Source of the DNA: Bacteroidales bacterium
Lineage (GTDB): Bacteria; Bacteroidota; Bacteroidia; Bacteroidales; UBA932
Length of the DNA stretch: 58,280 nt
Assembly (NCBI GenBank): GCA_024695285.1
Contig: JAILIM010000015.1
Span: 1-58,280 of the forward strand
Direction of reading: 5' to 3'
Part shown: positions 17,497 through 26,760 of the stretch, piece by piece
How the letters are laid out: every line of letters starts with the position of its first letter
Numbering within the stretch: position 1 is the first letter of the stretch
Notes under the pieces: model-generated
What the model was told of the DNA's origin: nothing
The model's database searches: none
The model's input: the letters and a program-made list of their open reading frames with translations, nothing else
Translations under genes and position numbers: made by a program

Positions 17497-18384
17497 TTAT
17501 TGAATTCCCTGGATGGTGATGTCGTCGAGACCGGCCGAAATGCGGCGCACAAGGCCCTGCAGTACGGTGCCGGGGCCTATTTCGGTGAACTCTGACGCGC
17601 CGTCGGCAAGCATGGCCTTGACGCTCTGGGTCCAGCGGACGGGGGATGTCAGCTGGAGCAGAAGGTTCTCGCGGATGCGGGCCGGGTCGGTTTCGGGGCT
17701 GGCGGAGACGTTCTGGTAGATGGGGCACGACGGGGCGTGGATTTCGGTGGCGCTGATCGCACCGGCAAGTTCCTCGCGCGCGGGCTCCATGAGAGGGGAG
17801 TGGAAGGCGCCGCCTACGGGAAGCGGAAGGGCGCGTTTGGCTCCGGCCTCTTTCAGGGCGGCGCAGGCGGCTGAAACGGCTTCGGTTTCACCGGAAATAA
17901 CGACCTGGCCGTCGGAGTTGTAGTTGGCAGGGACGACGATGCCGGGAATCTCGCCGCATATCCTCTCGATGGTTTCGGTGTCGAGGCCGATGACGGCAGC
18001 CATTCCGCCAGGCTGCATCTCGCAGCAGCGCTGCATGGCGCTTGCGCGGACCGCGACCAGGCGCAGGCCGTCCTCAAAAGACACAGCACCGGCGGCCACG
18101 AGGGCACTGAATTCGCCCAGCGAGTGACCGCCGACCATATCGGGAAGAGGGAGACCGCTGCATCCGGCCAGTACGACCGAATGCAGCAGGATGGCCGGTT
18201 GGGTCACCCTGGTCGTTCTCAGATCTTCGTCCGAGCCTTCAAACATTATGTCCGTTATTCGGAAGCCGAGGATATCATTGGCCCTTTCCATCATCTCCCT
18301 GGCCACGGGGTTGCTGTCGTACAGCTCTTTGCCCATGCCTGGAAACTGGGAGCCCTGCCCCGGAAAAACAAATGCTCTCTTCAT
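17497..18384 (-). CDS. fabD: Malonyl-CoA:ACP transacylase
   Basis: A 295-residue cytoplasmic enzyme of type II fatty acid synthesis that loads malonyl groups from CoA onto acyl carrier protein. The N-terminal FPGQGSQFPGMGKEL (about residues 6-20) and nucleophile motif GGHSLGEFSALVAAG (about 86-100, catalytic Ser) are complete, as is the C-terminal GPGTVLQGLVRR. The catalytic His appears in VGGAFHSPLME (about 194-204). Start: ATG at 18384, 6 nt after a TAATTTTG element (18391-18398, minus strand). It is co-directional with nifJ 23 nt downstream, coupling acetyl-CoA production and fatty acid synthesis at the level of gene order; functional meaning is inferred. Confidence 0.95.
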   Translation of the reverse strand: MKRAFVFPGQGSQFPGMGKELYDSNPVAREMMERANDILGFRITDIMFEGSDEDLRTTRVTQPAILLHSVVLAGCSGLPLPDMVGGHSLGEFSALVAAGAVSFEDGLRLVAVRASAMQRCCEMQPGGMAAVIGLDTETIERICGEIPGIVVPANYNSDGQVVISGETEAVSAACAALKEAGAKRALPLPVGGAFHSPLMEPAREELAGAISATEIHAPSCPIYQNVSASPETDPARIRENLLLQLTSPVRWTQSVKAMLADGASEFTEIGPGTVLQGLVRRISAGLDDITIQGIQ

Positions 18385-18410
18385 TCTGCACAAAATTAAG
18401 TATTTTTTAT

Positions 18411-18418
18411 TACTTTTG
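18411..18418 (+). promoter_or_regulatory. -7 promoter element for tRNA-Arg
   Basis: TACTTTTG matches TAnnTTTG and lies 13 nt upstream of the tRNA. It is arranged divergently from the fabD element at 18391-18398. Confidence 0.5.
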
Positions 18419-18431
18419 CAACGCCATTAAT

Positions 18432-18503
18432 GCCCCTGTAGTTTAATGGATAGAATTTCGGATTCCGGTTCCGACGATAGGCGTTCGATTCGCCTCGGGG
18501 GTA
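18432..18503 (+). tRNA. tRNA-Arg (anticodon CCG)
   Basis: A 72-nt cloverleaf: acceptor stem GCCCCTG with CGGGGGT (two wobble pairs), D-loop TTTAATGGAT, anticodon stem TCGGA/TCCGA with loop TTCCGGT giving anticodon CCG, T-arm AGGCG-TTCGATT-CGCCT and discriminator A. CCA is not encoded. It reads the CGG codon, a rare-codon arginine isoacceptor. Confidence 0.93.
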
Positions 18504-18642
18504 CAACTTCTTGAGTCTTCTCTGCACTGCACGCAGTATCTGCGCACTTTTTTTTCGAAAGATTTTTTTTAAAGGAAGATTTTGCGATTTTTTAAAGGGT
18601 CGTATTGGGATTTGTGCTATATTGGCGGCAAACTTCAATACT

Positions 18643-19695
18643 ATGAAAAAGATACTTTTGACTCTTTTAGCGGCCACGCCCCTGATGGCCTCCTGCGACG
18701 CCCTGATGCAGACATTCGGAAGACAGGGGATACTCCAGGTCCGTTTTGCCGACGGCACTGTCCCGTCCACCAAATCGGCATTCCCGGACACCAACGATTT
18801 CATCCTGAGAATCGCCGATTCCAAGGGTAACTTCATCTATGACGGCCCATACGGCGCTTCGAAGGACAGTTTCCCGCTGGATGAAGGCACCTACACCGTC
18901 ACGGCGCTCTCATCCGAGTTCAGCGAACCGCAGTTTGACGCGCCACAGTACGGAGACACGCAGGTGGCCACCGTAAAGCCTGGCAAAACCACCGTCGTCA
19001 CGCTTGCGTGCGTGCAGCTGAATTCGGGTATACGCCTGCGCATAGCGTCCGAATTCATTACGGCATTCCCATCTACGTCCCTTCTTCTCAAGGCGTCCTC
19101 CGGGTCGCTGATGTATTCATATACAGAGAAGCGCATAGCCTATTTCGAGCCCGGAACCGTGAACCTGCTGATGTCTGAAGGCGGTCAGGACAAGATTCTC
19201 TTCACGCGCCGCCTGGAGCCCCAGCAGATACTGACCCTCGGCGTCAACGTAGGTTCGGATGCCGCAAACGGCGGCGTACAGGTCCAGGTTGACACTACAC
19301 GTAACTGGGTCGACGATGAATTCACGATAGGCGGCGGGGGAGGCGGCGACGAGCTGGACAAGGCCCTGAGCGTGCCGGACGCAAAGAAGCACACGGGCGA
19401 GCAGGATGTCTGGGTGTATGGCTATATAGTCGGCGGAGACCTCTCGTCAAGCAAGTGCTCCTTCGTGAAGCCATTCTCGTCCCGAACCAATATCGTGCTT
19501 GCCGCGAAGTCAAGCTGCAGAGACAAGGAACAGTGCCTTTCCGTCCAGCTTGCCAAGGGGGACATACGCGACGACCTGAACCTGGTCGACCATCCTGAAC
19601 TGCTGGGCCGCCAGGTCTTCCTGCTCGGCGACATCGTGGAGTCGTACTACGGCATCCCGGGAATACAGAACATCTGCGAGTATCGGCTAAGATAG
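18643..19695 (+). CDS. DUF4493/DUF6359 lipoprotein
   Basis: A 350-residue lipoprotein (lipobox LLAATPLMASC, Cys18). The N-terminal two thirds (about residues 25-215) have the DUF4493 pattern: GILQVRFADGTV, FPLDEGTYTVTALS and repeated beta strands. This domain is common in surface lipoproteins of Bacteroidetes gene clusters for adhesins and fimbria-like proteins. After a glycine-rich linker (GGGGGGDEL, about 228-236) comes a DUF6359-type OB-like domain (VWVYGYIVGG, SVQLAKGDIRDDLNLVDHPE, LLGRQVFLLGDIVESYYGIPG). A cell-surface role is likely; no enzymatic function is apparent. Start chosen at MKKILLTLL; in-frame codons upstream give no signal peptide. It stands alone, following tRNA-Arg by 139 nt. 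Confidence 0.8.
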   Translation: MKKILLTLLAATPLMASCDALMQTFGRQGILQVRFADGTVPSTKSAFPDTNDFILRIADSKGNFIYDGPYGASKDSFPLDEGTYTVTALSSEFSEPQFDAPQYGDTQVATVKPGKTTVVTLACVQLNSGIRLRIASEFITAFPSTSLLLKASSGSLMYSYTEKRIAYFEPGTVNLLMSEGGQDKILFTRRLEPQQILTLGVNVGSDAANGGVQVQVDTTRNWVDDEFTIGGGGGGDELDKALSVPDAKKHTGEQDVWVYGYIVGGDLSSSKCSFVKPFSSRTNIVLAAKSSCRDKEQCLSVQLAKGDIRDDLNLVDHPELLGRQVFLLGDIVESYYGIPGIQNICEYRLR

Positions 19696-19728
19696 GGAAA
19701 CTCAGACACTTGATATAAAAAAATTCAC

Positions 19729-19756
19729 GGGGCGCTTGCATCACTGCGAGCGCCCC
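19729..19756 (+). terminator. GC-rich hairpin downstream of the DUF4493 lipoprotein
   Basis: An 11-bp stem (GGGGCGCTTGC with GCGAGCGCCCC, one G-T pair) with a 6-nt loop. It is not followed by a T-run, so it could be a Rho-independent terminator lacking a tail or a leader RNA hairpin before the short reading frame at 19780. Confidence 0.4.
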
Positions 19757-19779
19757 GCTACTTAACCTAAACTTAAACT

Positions 19780-19878
19780 ATGAAAAACTTCGCTGCTAAG
19801 ATATACATATTTTTTTACCCTGCAAAATTTTTTTTAAATATTTTTTTTAATTATTGCTTTCCGGCTGAGTTCCAATGA
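19780..19878 (+). other. Possible 32-codon leader reading frame upstream of the M16 peptidase gene
   Basis: An ATG at 19780 opens MKNFAAKIYIFFYPAKFF and continues over long T-tracts to TGA at 19876. It sits between a hairpin and the promoter-like TACCTTTC at 19897-19904. It could be a leader peptide, a 5' UTR relic or a chance frame; no ribosome-binding signal decides this. Confidence 0.2.
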
Positions 19879-19926
19879 TTTCTGAAAAATTATTCTTACC
19901 TTTCGAAAATTTAGTAAGTGTATTAT

Positions 19927-22809
19927 ATGAGACGATTGATTATTGCCGCCATGGCGGTTTCCATGCTGGCCCTGTCCGGATGCAAGTACGAGACAGTGCC
20001 CAACGATCCCCTCGGGACCAAGATCTACACACTTGACAACGGAATGAAGATATTCATGTCCGTCAACAAGGAGCAACCCCGTATCCAGACCTACATCGCA
20101 GTCAGGGTAGGAAGCAAGAACGACCCTTCCGAGACCACCGGCCTTGCCCACTATTTCGAGCACCTTATGTTCAAGGGCTCTGAGCATTTCGGTACCATGG
20201 ACTATGCTGCCGAGAAGCCCCTCCTGGACGAGATCGAGGCTCTGTTTGAAGTTTACCGCAAGACCACTGATCCGGCAGAGCGCGAAGCGATATACCACCG
20301 CATCGACTCCGTCAGTTATGAGGCATCCAAGATAGCGATCCCCAACGAGTACGACAAGCTGATGTCCATGATTGGCGCCGACGGCACCAATGCATTCACC
20401 GGAGCCGACCAGACAGTCTATGTGGAGGATATCCCTTCCAACCAGATAGACAACTGGGCGAAGATCCAGGCCGACCGTTTCCGCTACGGGGTGATCCGCG
20501 GATTCCACACTGAACTCGAGACCATCTACGAGGAGAAGAATATGTCCCTCACCCAGGACAGCCGCAAGGTCTGGGAAGCCATCGACCAGGCTCTATATCC
20601 CAACCATCCCTATGGCAAGCAGACCACCCTCGGCAGCCAGGAGCACCTGAAGAACCCTTCCATCACCAATGTGAAGAAATACCACGACACCTACTACGTG
20701 CCCAACAACATTGCAGTGTGCGTGTCCGGTGATTTCAATCCCGATGAGATGGTGGCCGCCCTGGAGAAGTATTTCGGCGACTGGAAGCCCAATCCCGAAA
20801 TCCCGGCGCTGGAGTTCGAACCCGAACAGCCCATCACAAGCCCCGTCGTGAAGGAAGTATTCGGCAAAGAGGCTGAAAATATCGCCCTTGCATGGAGGCT
20901 TCCCGGTGCTGCGGATCTCAAAAACTCCGCAATAGGGGAGATAGCCAGTTCCATACTCTACAACGGCCAGGCCGGCCTTATCGACCTCGATGTGAACCAG
21001 CAGCAGAAGGCCCTCATGATGTATGCAGGAGCCAGCGTTCAGCCCGACTACGGCCAGTTCATCATGATGGCGCGTCCCAAGCAGGGCCAGACCCTCGATG
21101 AGCTCCGCGAACTCGCTCTCACAGAAGTTGCAAAGCTTGCGGCAGGGGAGTTCGACGAATCCCTTATCAAGGCCACTATCAACAACATAAAGCTCTCCAA
21201 GATGCGTCAGCTTGAGGACAACAGCAACCGCGCAATGGCCTACGTTGATGCTTTCATCAACGGCATCTCCTGGAAAGACGCAGCCAGGGAGATCGAACGC
21301 TATGAGTCAGTGACCAAGGACGATGTCGTGGCCTGGGCGAAAGAATTCATAGGCGAGGGCAACTATGCCGTAGTCTACAAGCGCCAGGGAGTCGACTCCA
21401 GCGAGCAGAAAATCGCCGCCCCGAAGATCACTCCCATCGTGACCAACCGCAACGCCCAGAGCGACTTCCTGAAGGAGATCAAGGAAACGGCCGTGAAGCC
21501 CATCGAGCCCGTATTCGTGGACTTCAGCAAGGATATGTCCCGTTTCCAGCTTGCCGAAGGTGTCGACGTACTCTACAAGAAGAACGACATCAACGACGTC
21601 TTCACGCTCGAATTCATCTACAATACCGGCACTGAAGACAATCCCGCCATCGGCCTTGCATCAGACTACCTGCAGTATCTCGGAACCGCAGACAAGAGCG
21701 CCGAGGAAATAGCCGCCCGTATGTACGAACTGGCCTGCAGTTTCTACTTCATGGCCGGTGCGAACCAGACCACGGTCGGCCTCACCGGACTCAGCGAGAA
21801 CATGGCGGAAGCCCTGTCCATCGTGCGTGAGCTGATCGACGGCGCAGTCGGCAACGACTCCATCCTTGCCAACCTCAAGGCCGACGAGTTCAAGAGCCGC
21901 GCCAACGCCAAGACCAACCAGCGCAGCTGCTATTCCGCACTGAGCAACTATGCGACTTATGGCCCCGAGTTCATCAATAAGACCCGCCTGAGCAATGAGG
22001 CTGTTGCCGCCATTACTTCAGACGACCTGCTGAAACTTGTCCGTGACGTCGTTGCCAACGGATGCGAGGTGATTTACTACGGTCCTATGAGCGAGGCCCA
22101 GGTGAAGGCCGCAGTGCCTTTCGAAGGCAGCTACCAGCAGCTTCCTGAGCGCTATCCCGCTATGCAGCAGACTCCTGCCCCCAAGGTGCTGCTCGCACAG
22201 TATGACGCCAAGCAGCTCTACTACACCCAGTATTCCAACCGTGGGGAGAAATACGATCCCGCAAGCGAGCCCGTGCGTTCCCTCTACAACGAATACTTCG
22301 GCGGCGGAATGAACAGCATAGTGTTCCAGGAAATGCGTGAGGCCCGCGGCCTGGCCTACAGCGCCAACGCCCGCCTGCGCAACCCTTATTCCGCCGACGG
22401 CACCTTTGCATTCTCCGCTTTCATCGCTACCCAGAACGATAAGATGAGGCAGGCGATAGAGGCGTTCGACGACATCATCAACAACATGCCCGAATCCGAA
22501 GCGGCTTTCACAATTGCCAAGGACGCCATCGACAGCCGTATCCGCACCCAGCGCACCACCGGTGCAGGCGTGCTCAGGGCATATCGCTCCTGCCGCCGCA
22601 TGGGTATCGAAGAGCCCACGGACAAAGCCGTGTTCGAGGCTCTTCCGAACCTCACCCTTGCTGATGTGAAGGCCACCCAGGAGCAGTGGGTCAAGGGACG
22701 CGTCTACACCTACGCCATCCTCGGCGATATCAAAGACCTTGATGTGAACTTCCTCAAGACCCTCGGTCCCGTCGAGACCGTATCGCTCGAAGATATCTTC
22801 GGATACTAG
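19927..22809 (+). CDS. M16-family zinc peptidase lipoprotein (insulinase/pitrilysin type)
   Basis: A 960-residue lipoprotein (MRRLIIAAMAVSMLALSGC, Cys19) with two fused M16 halves. The inverted zinc motif HxxEH is GLAHYFEHLMFKG (H75, E78, H79), with the third ligand Glu downstream in ETIYEEKN (about residue 200). The second half begins near residue 525 and contains the C-terminal non-catalytic pair with an arginine/tyrosine-rich motif around EMREARGLAYSANAR. Such enzymes form clamshell peptidases degrading short peptides, here in the periplasm or at the outer membrane. A codon upstream (GTG 19918) is in frame, but ATG 19927 gives the clean lipoprotein signal. It is followed by a strong terminator. 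Confidence 0.9.
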   Translation: MRRLIIAAMAVSMLALSGCKYETVPNDPLGTKIYTLDNGMKIFMSVNKEQPRIQTYIAVRVGSKNDPSETTGLAHYFEHLMFKGSEHFGTMDYAAEKPLLDEIEALFEVYRKTTDPAEREAIYHRIDSVSYEASKIAIPNEYDKLMSMIGADGTNAFTGADQTVYVEDIPSNQIDNWAKIQADRFRYGVIRGFHTELETIYEEKNMSLTQDSRKVWEAIDQALYPNHPYGKQTTLGSQEHLKNPSITNVKKYHDTYYVPNNIAVCVSGDFNPDEMVAALEKYFGDWKPNPEIPALEFEPEQPITSPVVKEVFGKEAENIALAWRLPGAADLKNSAIGEIASSILYNGQAGLIDLDVNQQQKALMMYAGASVQPDYGQFIMMARPKQGQTLDELRELALTEVAKLAAGEFDESLIKATINNIKLSKMRQLEDNSNRAMAYVDAFINGISWKDAAREIERYESVTKDDVVAWAKEFIGEGNYAVVYKRQGVDSSEQKIAAPKITPIVTNRNAQSDFLKEIKETAVKPIEPVFVDFSKDMSRFQLAEGVDVLYKKNDINDVFTLEFIYNTGTEDNPAIGLASDYLQYLGTADKSAEEIAARMYELACSFYFMAGANQTTVGLTGLSENMAEALSIVRELIDGAVGNDSILANLKADEFKSRANAKTNQRSCYSALSNYATYGPEFINKTRLSNEAVAAITSDDLLKLVRDVVANGCEVIYYGPMSEAQVKAAVPFEGSYQQLPERYPAMQQTPAPKVLLAQYDAKQLYYTQYSNRGEKYDPASEPVRSLYNEYFGGGMNSIVFQEMREARGLAYSANARLRNPYSADGTFAFSAFIATQNDKMRQAIEAFDDIINNMPESEAAFTIAKDAIDSRIRTQRTTGAGVLRAYRSCRRMGIEEPTDKAVFEALPNLTLADVKATQEQWVKGRVYTYAILGDIKDLDVNFLKTLGPVETVSLEDIFGY

Positions 22810-22832
22810 GATATAAAGTCAGTCTTTTCATT

Positions 22833-22877
22833 GGGGCGCCGGTGCCGCTGACAAGCGGGTTTCCGGCGCTCATTTTT
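22833..22877 (+). terminator. Rho-independent terminator after the M16 gene
   Basis: Nested hairpin: outer stem GGGCGCCGG with CCGGCGCTC and inner CCGCT/AGCGG, followed by CATTTTTTG. It ends the M16 transcript. Confidence 0.75.
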
Positions 22878-22965
22878 TGTAAACAGTCCGTCAGAACGCC
22901 GTAGATTGTTGATTTCTTGTTAATAAGATGCTTTTTATACCGTATCTTCAAAGTTGATTATTAGC

Positions 22966-22973
22966 TATATTTG
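22966..22973 (+). promoter_or_regulatory. -7 promoter element for the DUF4988/FISUMP lipoprotein pair
   Basis: An exact TATATTTG 28 nt upstream of the ATG at 23002. No clear TTG -33 element is seen at the usual spacing. Confidence 0.45.
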
Positions 22974-23001
22974 TGTTCAAATTATTCAACTTTAATTTAA
23001 A

Positions 23002-26000
23002 ATGAAGTACCTGAGAATTGCTTTGGCGCTTACGGCCGTTTTTTTGTTCGGCTGCAAGCCCTATGACGATTCGGCATTGTGGGAAAAACTCGGGCTGCTC
23101 GAAGACAGGGTAGCCAAGGCGGAGGCGAAGCTTCCACAGCTGAATTCGGACATAGGAACTTTGAGTAAACTAGCCGAAGCCATGGAGTCACAGGTGACAA
23201 TTACATCTGTGACGGCAGTGGACGGTGGATTCCTGATTACTTTTTCCGACAAAACCAGCTACAGGATTGTCTGCCAGGCCGACGGAGAATCTCCTTATAT
23301 AGGCTCCAACGGCAACTGGTGGATAGGAAAGAAAGACACCGGGGTTAAAGCATCCGGGACCGACGGACTGACACCGTATGTCGGAAGCAACGGTAACTGG
23401 TGGATAGGAACAAAGGATACGGGAGTCAGTGCAATGGGAATTGACGGCAACTCCGGCTATGTGGGGCCCAACGGTAACTGGTGGCTAGGGAAAAAGGATT
23501 CCGGTGTGTATTCCGGTTCCACGCCTCCCGTAGTGGGCATCAAGGAGTTTGAAGGTCGCTTCTACTGGACATTGACGATCGACGCCTGCACCGTCTGGCT
23601 GACCGACAAGGACGGCAACAAACTGCCGGTGGCCGGCGAAAACGGCGTGACTCCGGTGCTGTCCTACAACAGCGACGGCAATCTGGTAATCAGCTACGAT
23701 GGCGGCGCGACGACCGAACTGGTGCTGAACAGTTCCGGTCTTCCGATAAAGCAATGCGAGTGCCCTACGTTCTTCCTGAGCGTCAGCGTGAAAGGCAGCT
23801 GGCTGACAATTATCCTTGTGGACGGAACGGTAATCCGTATCAGGATAAAGAACAACTTCCCTGACGGAATGGTCGATGTCCTGGATCCTTTCGATCCGGG
23901 AGAGATAGACCCGCATATGCCTCTGTACGACGGTGATAACCCGCCGTTTGTGGAAGGTGCGTTCAGGGTGAAACCCTTCGTGACCGTGTACTGTGAAGAC
24001 GAGGGCAGGGGAGGCTTTACTCCCGGCACCGTTGTTGCACCCATCGTGATCCGTTTCAGCAATCAGGACAGGGTCAACAATACCGTCGATTTCGACCGTT
24101 ACGGCGGCAATACCTTCGAACACGGCACCGGTGCCTTCATTCGCGGCGAGGGTGACAATTTCACCGTGTTCTTCAACACTGAAGGCGGGGACGGTACCGT
24201 CCGGTTCAAGAAGGCCCTCGTCATTTCCGGCACTATGGTTCCGGAAGGCATCAAGGACCTCTACTATTCATTCATAATGGTGGAGAAGGAGAATGACACC
24301 CATCACAGGTATATGGATGCGGGAGTGTTCCGTGTTTTCTACGATTCTGACCATATAAGCGAATACTGCACCTGGGATCCGCCTTACCACGTTGGTCCTC
24401 CCAGCCTCATCGACCTGGATCTGCCGTCCGGCGTGTTGTGGGGATCCTGCAATGTCGGTGCTTCCCATCCTTGGGAATATGGCGATTATTTTGCCTGGGG
24501 TGAAACGTCGCCGAAGACTTCTTACGCATGGAACGGATATTTTTACTGGGCCGGTTCGGGCAACAGGGTGAAGAAGTACATTCTGGATGCGGATTTCGGC
24601 ACGGTGGACAACCTGAGCACGCTCGACGAAAACGATGACGTGGCATCAACCGCCCTCGGCGAAAAGTTCCGTATGCCGACGTCCCAGGATTTCAGTGAAC
24701 TGCAGAGGTATGGCAAATGGACATGGACGCAGATGGAAGGTGTCTGGGGATATGAGGTCAAGAGTACGATCAACGGTAAGACAATCTTCCTTCCTGCGGC
24801 GGGCCTCATGAACGGAACGAACCTGGCCAGTTCGGGACGTTTCGGCTATTACTGGTCCGCGTCGCTTAACGGCAAGATGTCCAATGAGGGTGTGAACCTT
24901 ACGTTCGGTTCAACCGAATACTCGATCAGCGGTATGACACGCTATTTCGGATGCCCTGTGCGTCCGGTATTCGGCGACCGTTATGAGGGCATTATCGTCA
25001 CCAGCATCATTCTCGACCCGACAGTGCTCGAACTTGCTGTGGGACAGACTGCTACTGTTGCCTGCAATGTCTATCCCGTCAACGCCACCAACCCTAAGGT
25101 GACCTGGACGTCCAGCAATCCGAAGGTTGCAAGCGTCACCTCTGACGGCGTGATCAAGGGCGTTTCTGTGGGCGAGGCCACAATTACCGCGACCACCGTC
25201 CAGGGCGGCCTCACCGCTTCCTGCGAAGTTTTCGTGGTCAAAGGCGGCGGCGGTGGCGGCGGCACTATGCCGGACGAGGTCGACCTTGGCCTTCCTTCCG
25301 GCACCATCTGGGGCTCCTGCAACCTGGGCGCCTCGCATCCTTGGGATACGGGCGACTATTATGCCTGGGGTGAGACAGCGCCTAAGTCCAGCTATAATTA
25401 TGATAATTATAAGTATTACACGAAATCTGGTTCGTTCTGGAACCTTACCAGGTATTACGAGAATGACAACCTGAGAATCCTCGAGGCCACAGATGATGCA
25501 GCAACATATAAATTGAAGGGTAACTGGAGAATTCCTACGGCATCCGAATTCGAAGAACTGATTCAGTATTGCGACACCAAAGAAGGGAATCTGGAAGGTG
25601 TGAAAGGTTGTTACTTCTACAGCAGAAAGTATTCAGGCCGGTATATATTCCTTCCTGCGGCTGGAGAGAAATATGGTAATAACAGTATGTGGACTGACCT
25701 AGGATGTTACACTTCCTCCGTTGTCAACAACTTCGAATACGGACGTCAGTGCTTCTTGTATTTCGGCAACAATGAACTTGCCGTGGATTACCACAGCCAC
25801 GATGCCGGATTCAGAATTGCCGGTCTTACTATCCGTCCGGTAAAGGCACAGCGTAAGTCATATATCAAGGTGACTGGCGTTGATTCCTTCAAGTCTGTGA
25901 CCCTCAAGGTTGGCGAGAGTATGACTCTCTATAGCTCCGATGTGATTAAGCCGGCTACTGCCACATATAAAGGAGTCAATTGGGGATCAAGTGACTACAA

Positions 26001-26745
26001 GACTGTTGATTACTCTAATTACTCCGGGGCATACACCGTGATAACCGGCAAAGCCGTCGGCAAAGCCACCATCACCGCCACAACTATCGACGGAGGCTAC
26101 AAGGCTACATGCAGTGTTACTGTCGTCAATGGCTCCGGCGGCGGAAGCGGTTCGCTGCCTGTGCCTGATGCTGTCGACCTTGGCCTTTCTGTCAAATGGG
26201 CTTCATTTAATCTCGGGGCGTCAAAGCCTGAAGAGTATGGAAATTACTATGCCTGGGGAGAGAGGGAGAGCAAGACAAAGTACGATTGGTCAACCTATCT
26301 GTATTGCAATGGCTCTGAATCAACCCTGACCAAGTATAATCCGACCATCGACAGTGCGACAAGCCTATCCTATAAGGATGATGATCCCGCATACAAGGAA
26401 CTTGGCAGCTATTGGAGTCTTCCGACAAATGAAGACATCAACAATCTCCTGACCAAGTGCACGTGGCTGTACACGACGATGAACGGAGTTAAAGGTTATC
26501 GTGTTTCAGGCAACGGTAACAGTATATTCCTGCCGGCCGCAGGGTATATAAACGGCACATCTTCCGAGAATAAGGGAGATTACGGATATTACTGGACCAG
26601 GGACCTTTTCACCAACTATCCTTCCCGTGCATACTACCTGTATTTCAACGGAAGCAACCACGTGTCCGCAATGGCCAACAGATGTGCCGGGCAGAGTATC
26701 AGGCCGGTAAAGCATTCTTCGCCTGTCGTCCAATACACCAGATAA
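23002..26745 (+). CDS. Large surface lipoprotein: DUF4988, three FISUMP domains and two Ig-like (BIg2) domains
   Basis: 1247 residues. The lipobox FLFGCKPYDD gives Cys18; a short coiled coil follows (28-60), then a DUF4988-like region with three 27-residue repeats (residues 95-174) built on GSNGNWWIGKKDTGV. The middle (about 300-460) is shared with the next gene. Then come FISUMP (Fibrobacter succinogenes major paralogous) domains at about 470-660, 758-950 and 1053-1247, each opening like DLGLPSGVLWGSCNVGAS and carrying YYAWGE. They are separated by bacterial Ig-like domains (about 672-745, 956-1045; for example VTWTSSNPKVASVTSDGVIKG). It is likely a displayed adhesion or glycan-contact protein. 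From about 25380 on the DNA is more AT-rich than the 5' part. Confidence 0.85.
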   Translation: MKYLRIALALTAVFLFGCKPYDDSALWEKLGLLEDRVAKAEAKLPQLNSDIGTLSKLAEAMESQVTITSVTAVDGGFLITFSDKTSYRIVCQADGESPYIGSNGNWWIGKKDTGVKASGTDGLTPYVGSNGNWWIGTKDTGVSAMGIDGNSGYVGPNGNWWLGKKDSGVYSGSTPPVVGIKEFEGRFYWTLTIDACTVWLTDKDGNKLPVAGENGVTPVLSYNSDGNLVISYDGGATTELVLNSSGLPIKQCECPTFFLSVSVKGSWLTIILVDGTVIRIRIKNNFPDGMVDVLDPFDPGEIDPHMPLYDGDNPPFVEGAFRVKPFVTVYCEDEGRGGFTPGTVVAPIVIRFSNQDRVNNTVDFDRYGGNTFEHGTGAFIRGEGDNFTVFFNTEGGDGTVRFKKALVISGTMVPEGIKDLYYSFIMVEKENDTHHRYMDAGVFRVFYDSDHISEYCTWDPPYHVGPPSLIDLDLPSGVLWGSCNVGASHPWEYGDYFAWGETSPKTSYAWNGYFYWAGSGNRVKKYILDADFGTVDNLSTLDENDDVASTALGEKFRMPTSQDFSELQRYGKWTWTQMEGVWGYEVKSTINGKTIFLPAAGLMNGTNLASSGRFGYYWSASLNGKMSNEGVNLTFGSTEYSISGMTRYFGCPVRPVFGDRYEGIIVTSIILDPTVLELAVGQTATVACNVYPVNATNPKVTWTSSNPKVASVTSDGVIKGVSVGEATITATTVQGGLTASCEVFVVKGGGGGGGTMPDEVDLGLPSGTIWGSCNLGASHPWDTGDYYAWGETAPKSSYNYDNYKYYTKSGSFWNLTRYYENDNLRILEATDDAATYKLKGNWRIPTASEFEELIQYCDTKEGNLEGVKGCYFYSRKYSGRYIFLPAAGEKYGNNSMWTDLGCYTSSVVNNFEYGRQCFLYFGNNELAVDYHSHDAGFRIAGLTIRPVKAQRKSYIKVTGVDSFKSVTLKVGESMTLYSSDVIKPATATYKGVNWGSSDYKTVDYSNYSGAYTVITGKAVGKATITATTIDGGYKATCSVTVVNGSGGGSGSLPVPDAVDLGLSVKWASFNLGASKPEEYGNYYAWGERESKTKYDWSTYLYCNGSESTLTKYNPTIDSATSLSYKDDDPAYKELGSYWSLPTNEDINNLLTKCTWLYTTMNGVKGYRVSGNGNSIFLPAAGYINGTSSENKGDYGYYWTRDLFTNYPSRAYYLYFNGSNHVSAMANRCAGQSIRPVKHSSPVVQYTR
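23284..23523 (+). repeat. Three 81-bp tandem repeats in the first DUF4988 lipoprotein gene
   Basis: Each unit encodes 27 residues centred on GSNGNWWIG.KDTGV; the third copy is more diverged (PNGNWWLGKKDSGV). In-frame repeats of identical period occur in the neighbouring paralogue. Confidence 0.8.
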
Positions 26746-26760
26746 AAAATAATATGATAT

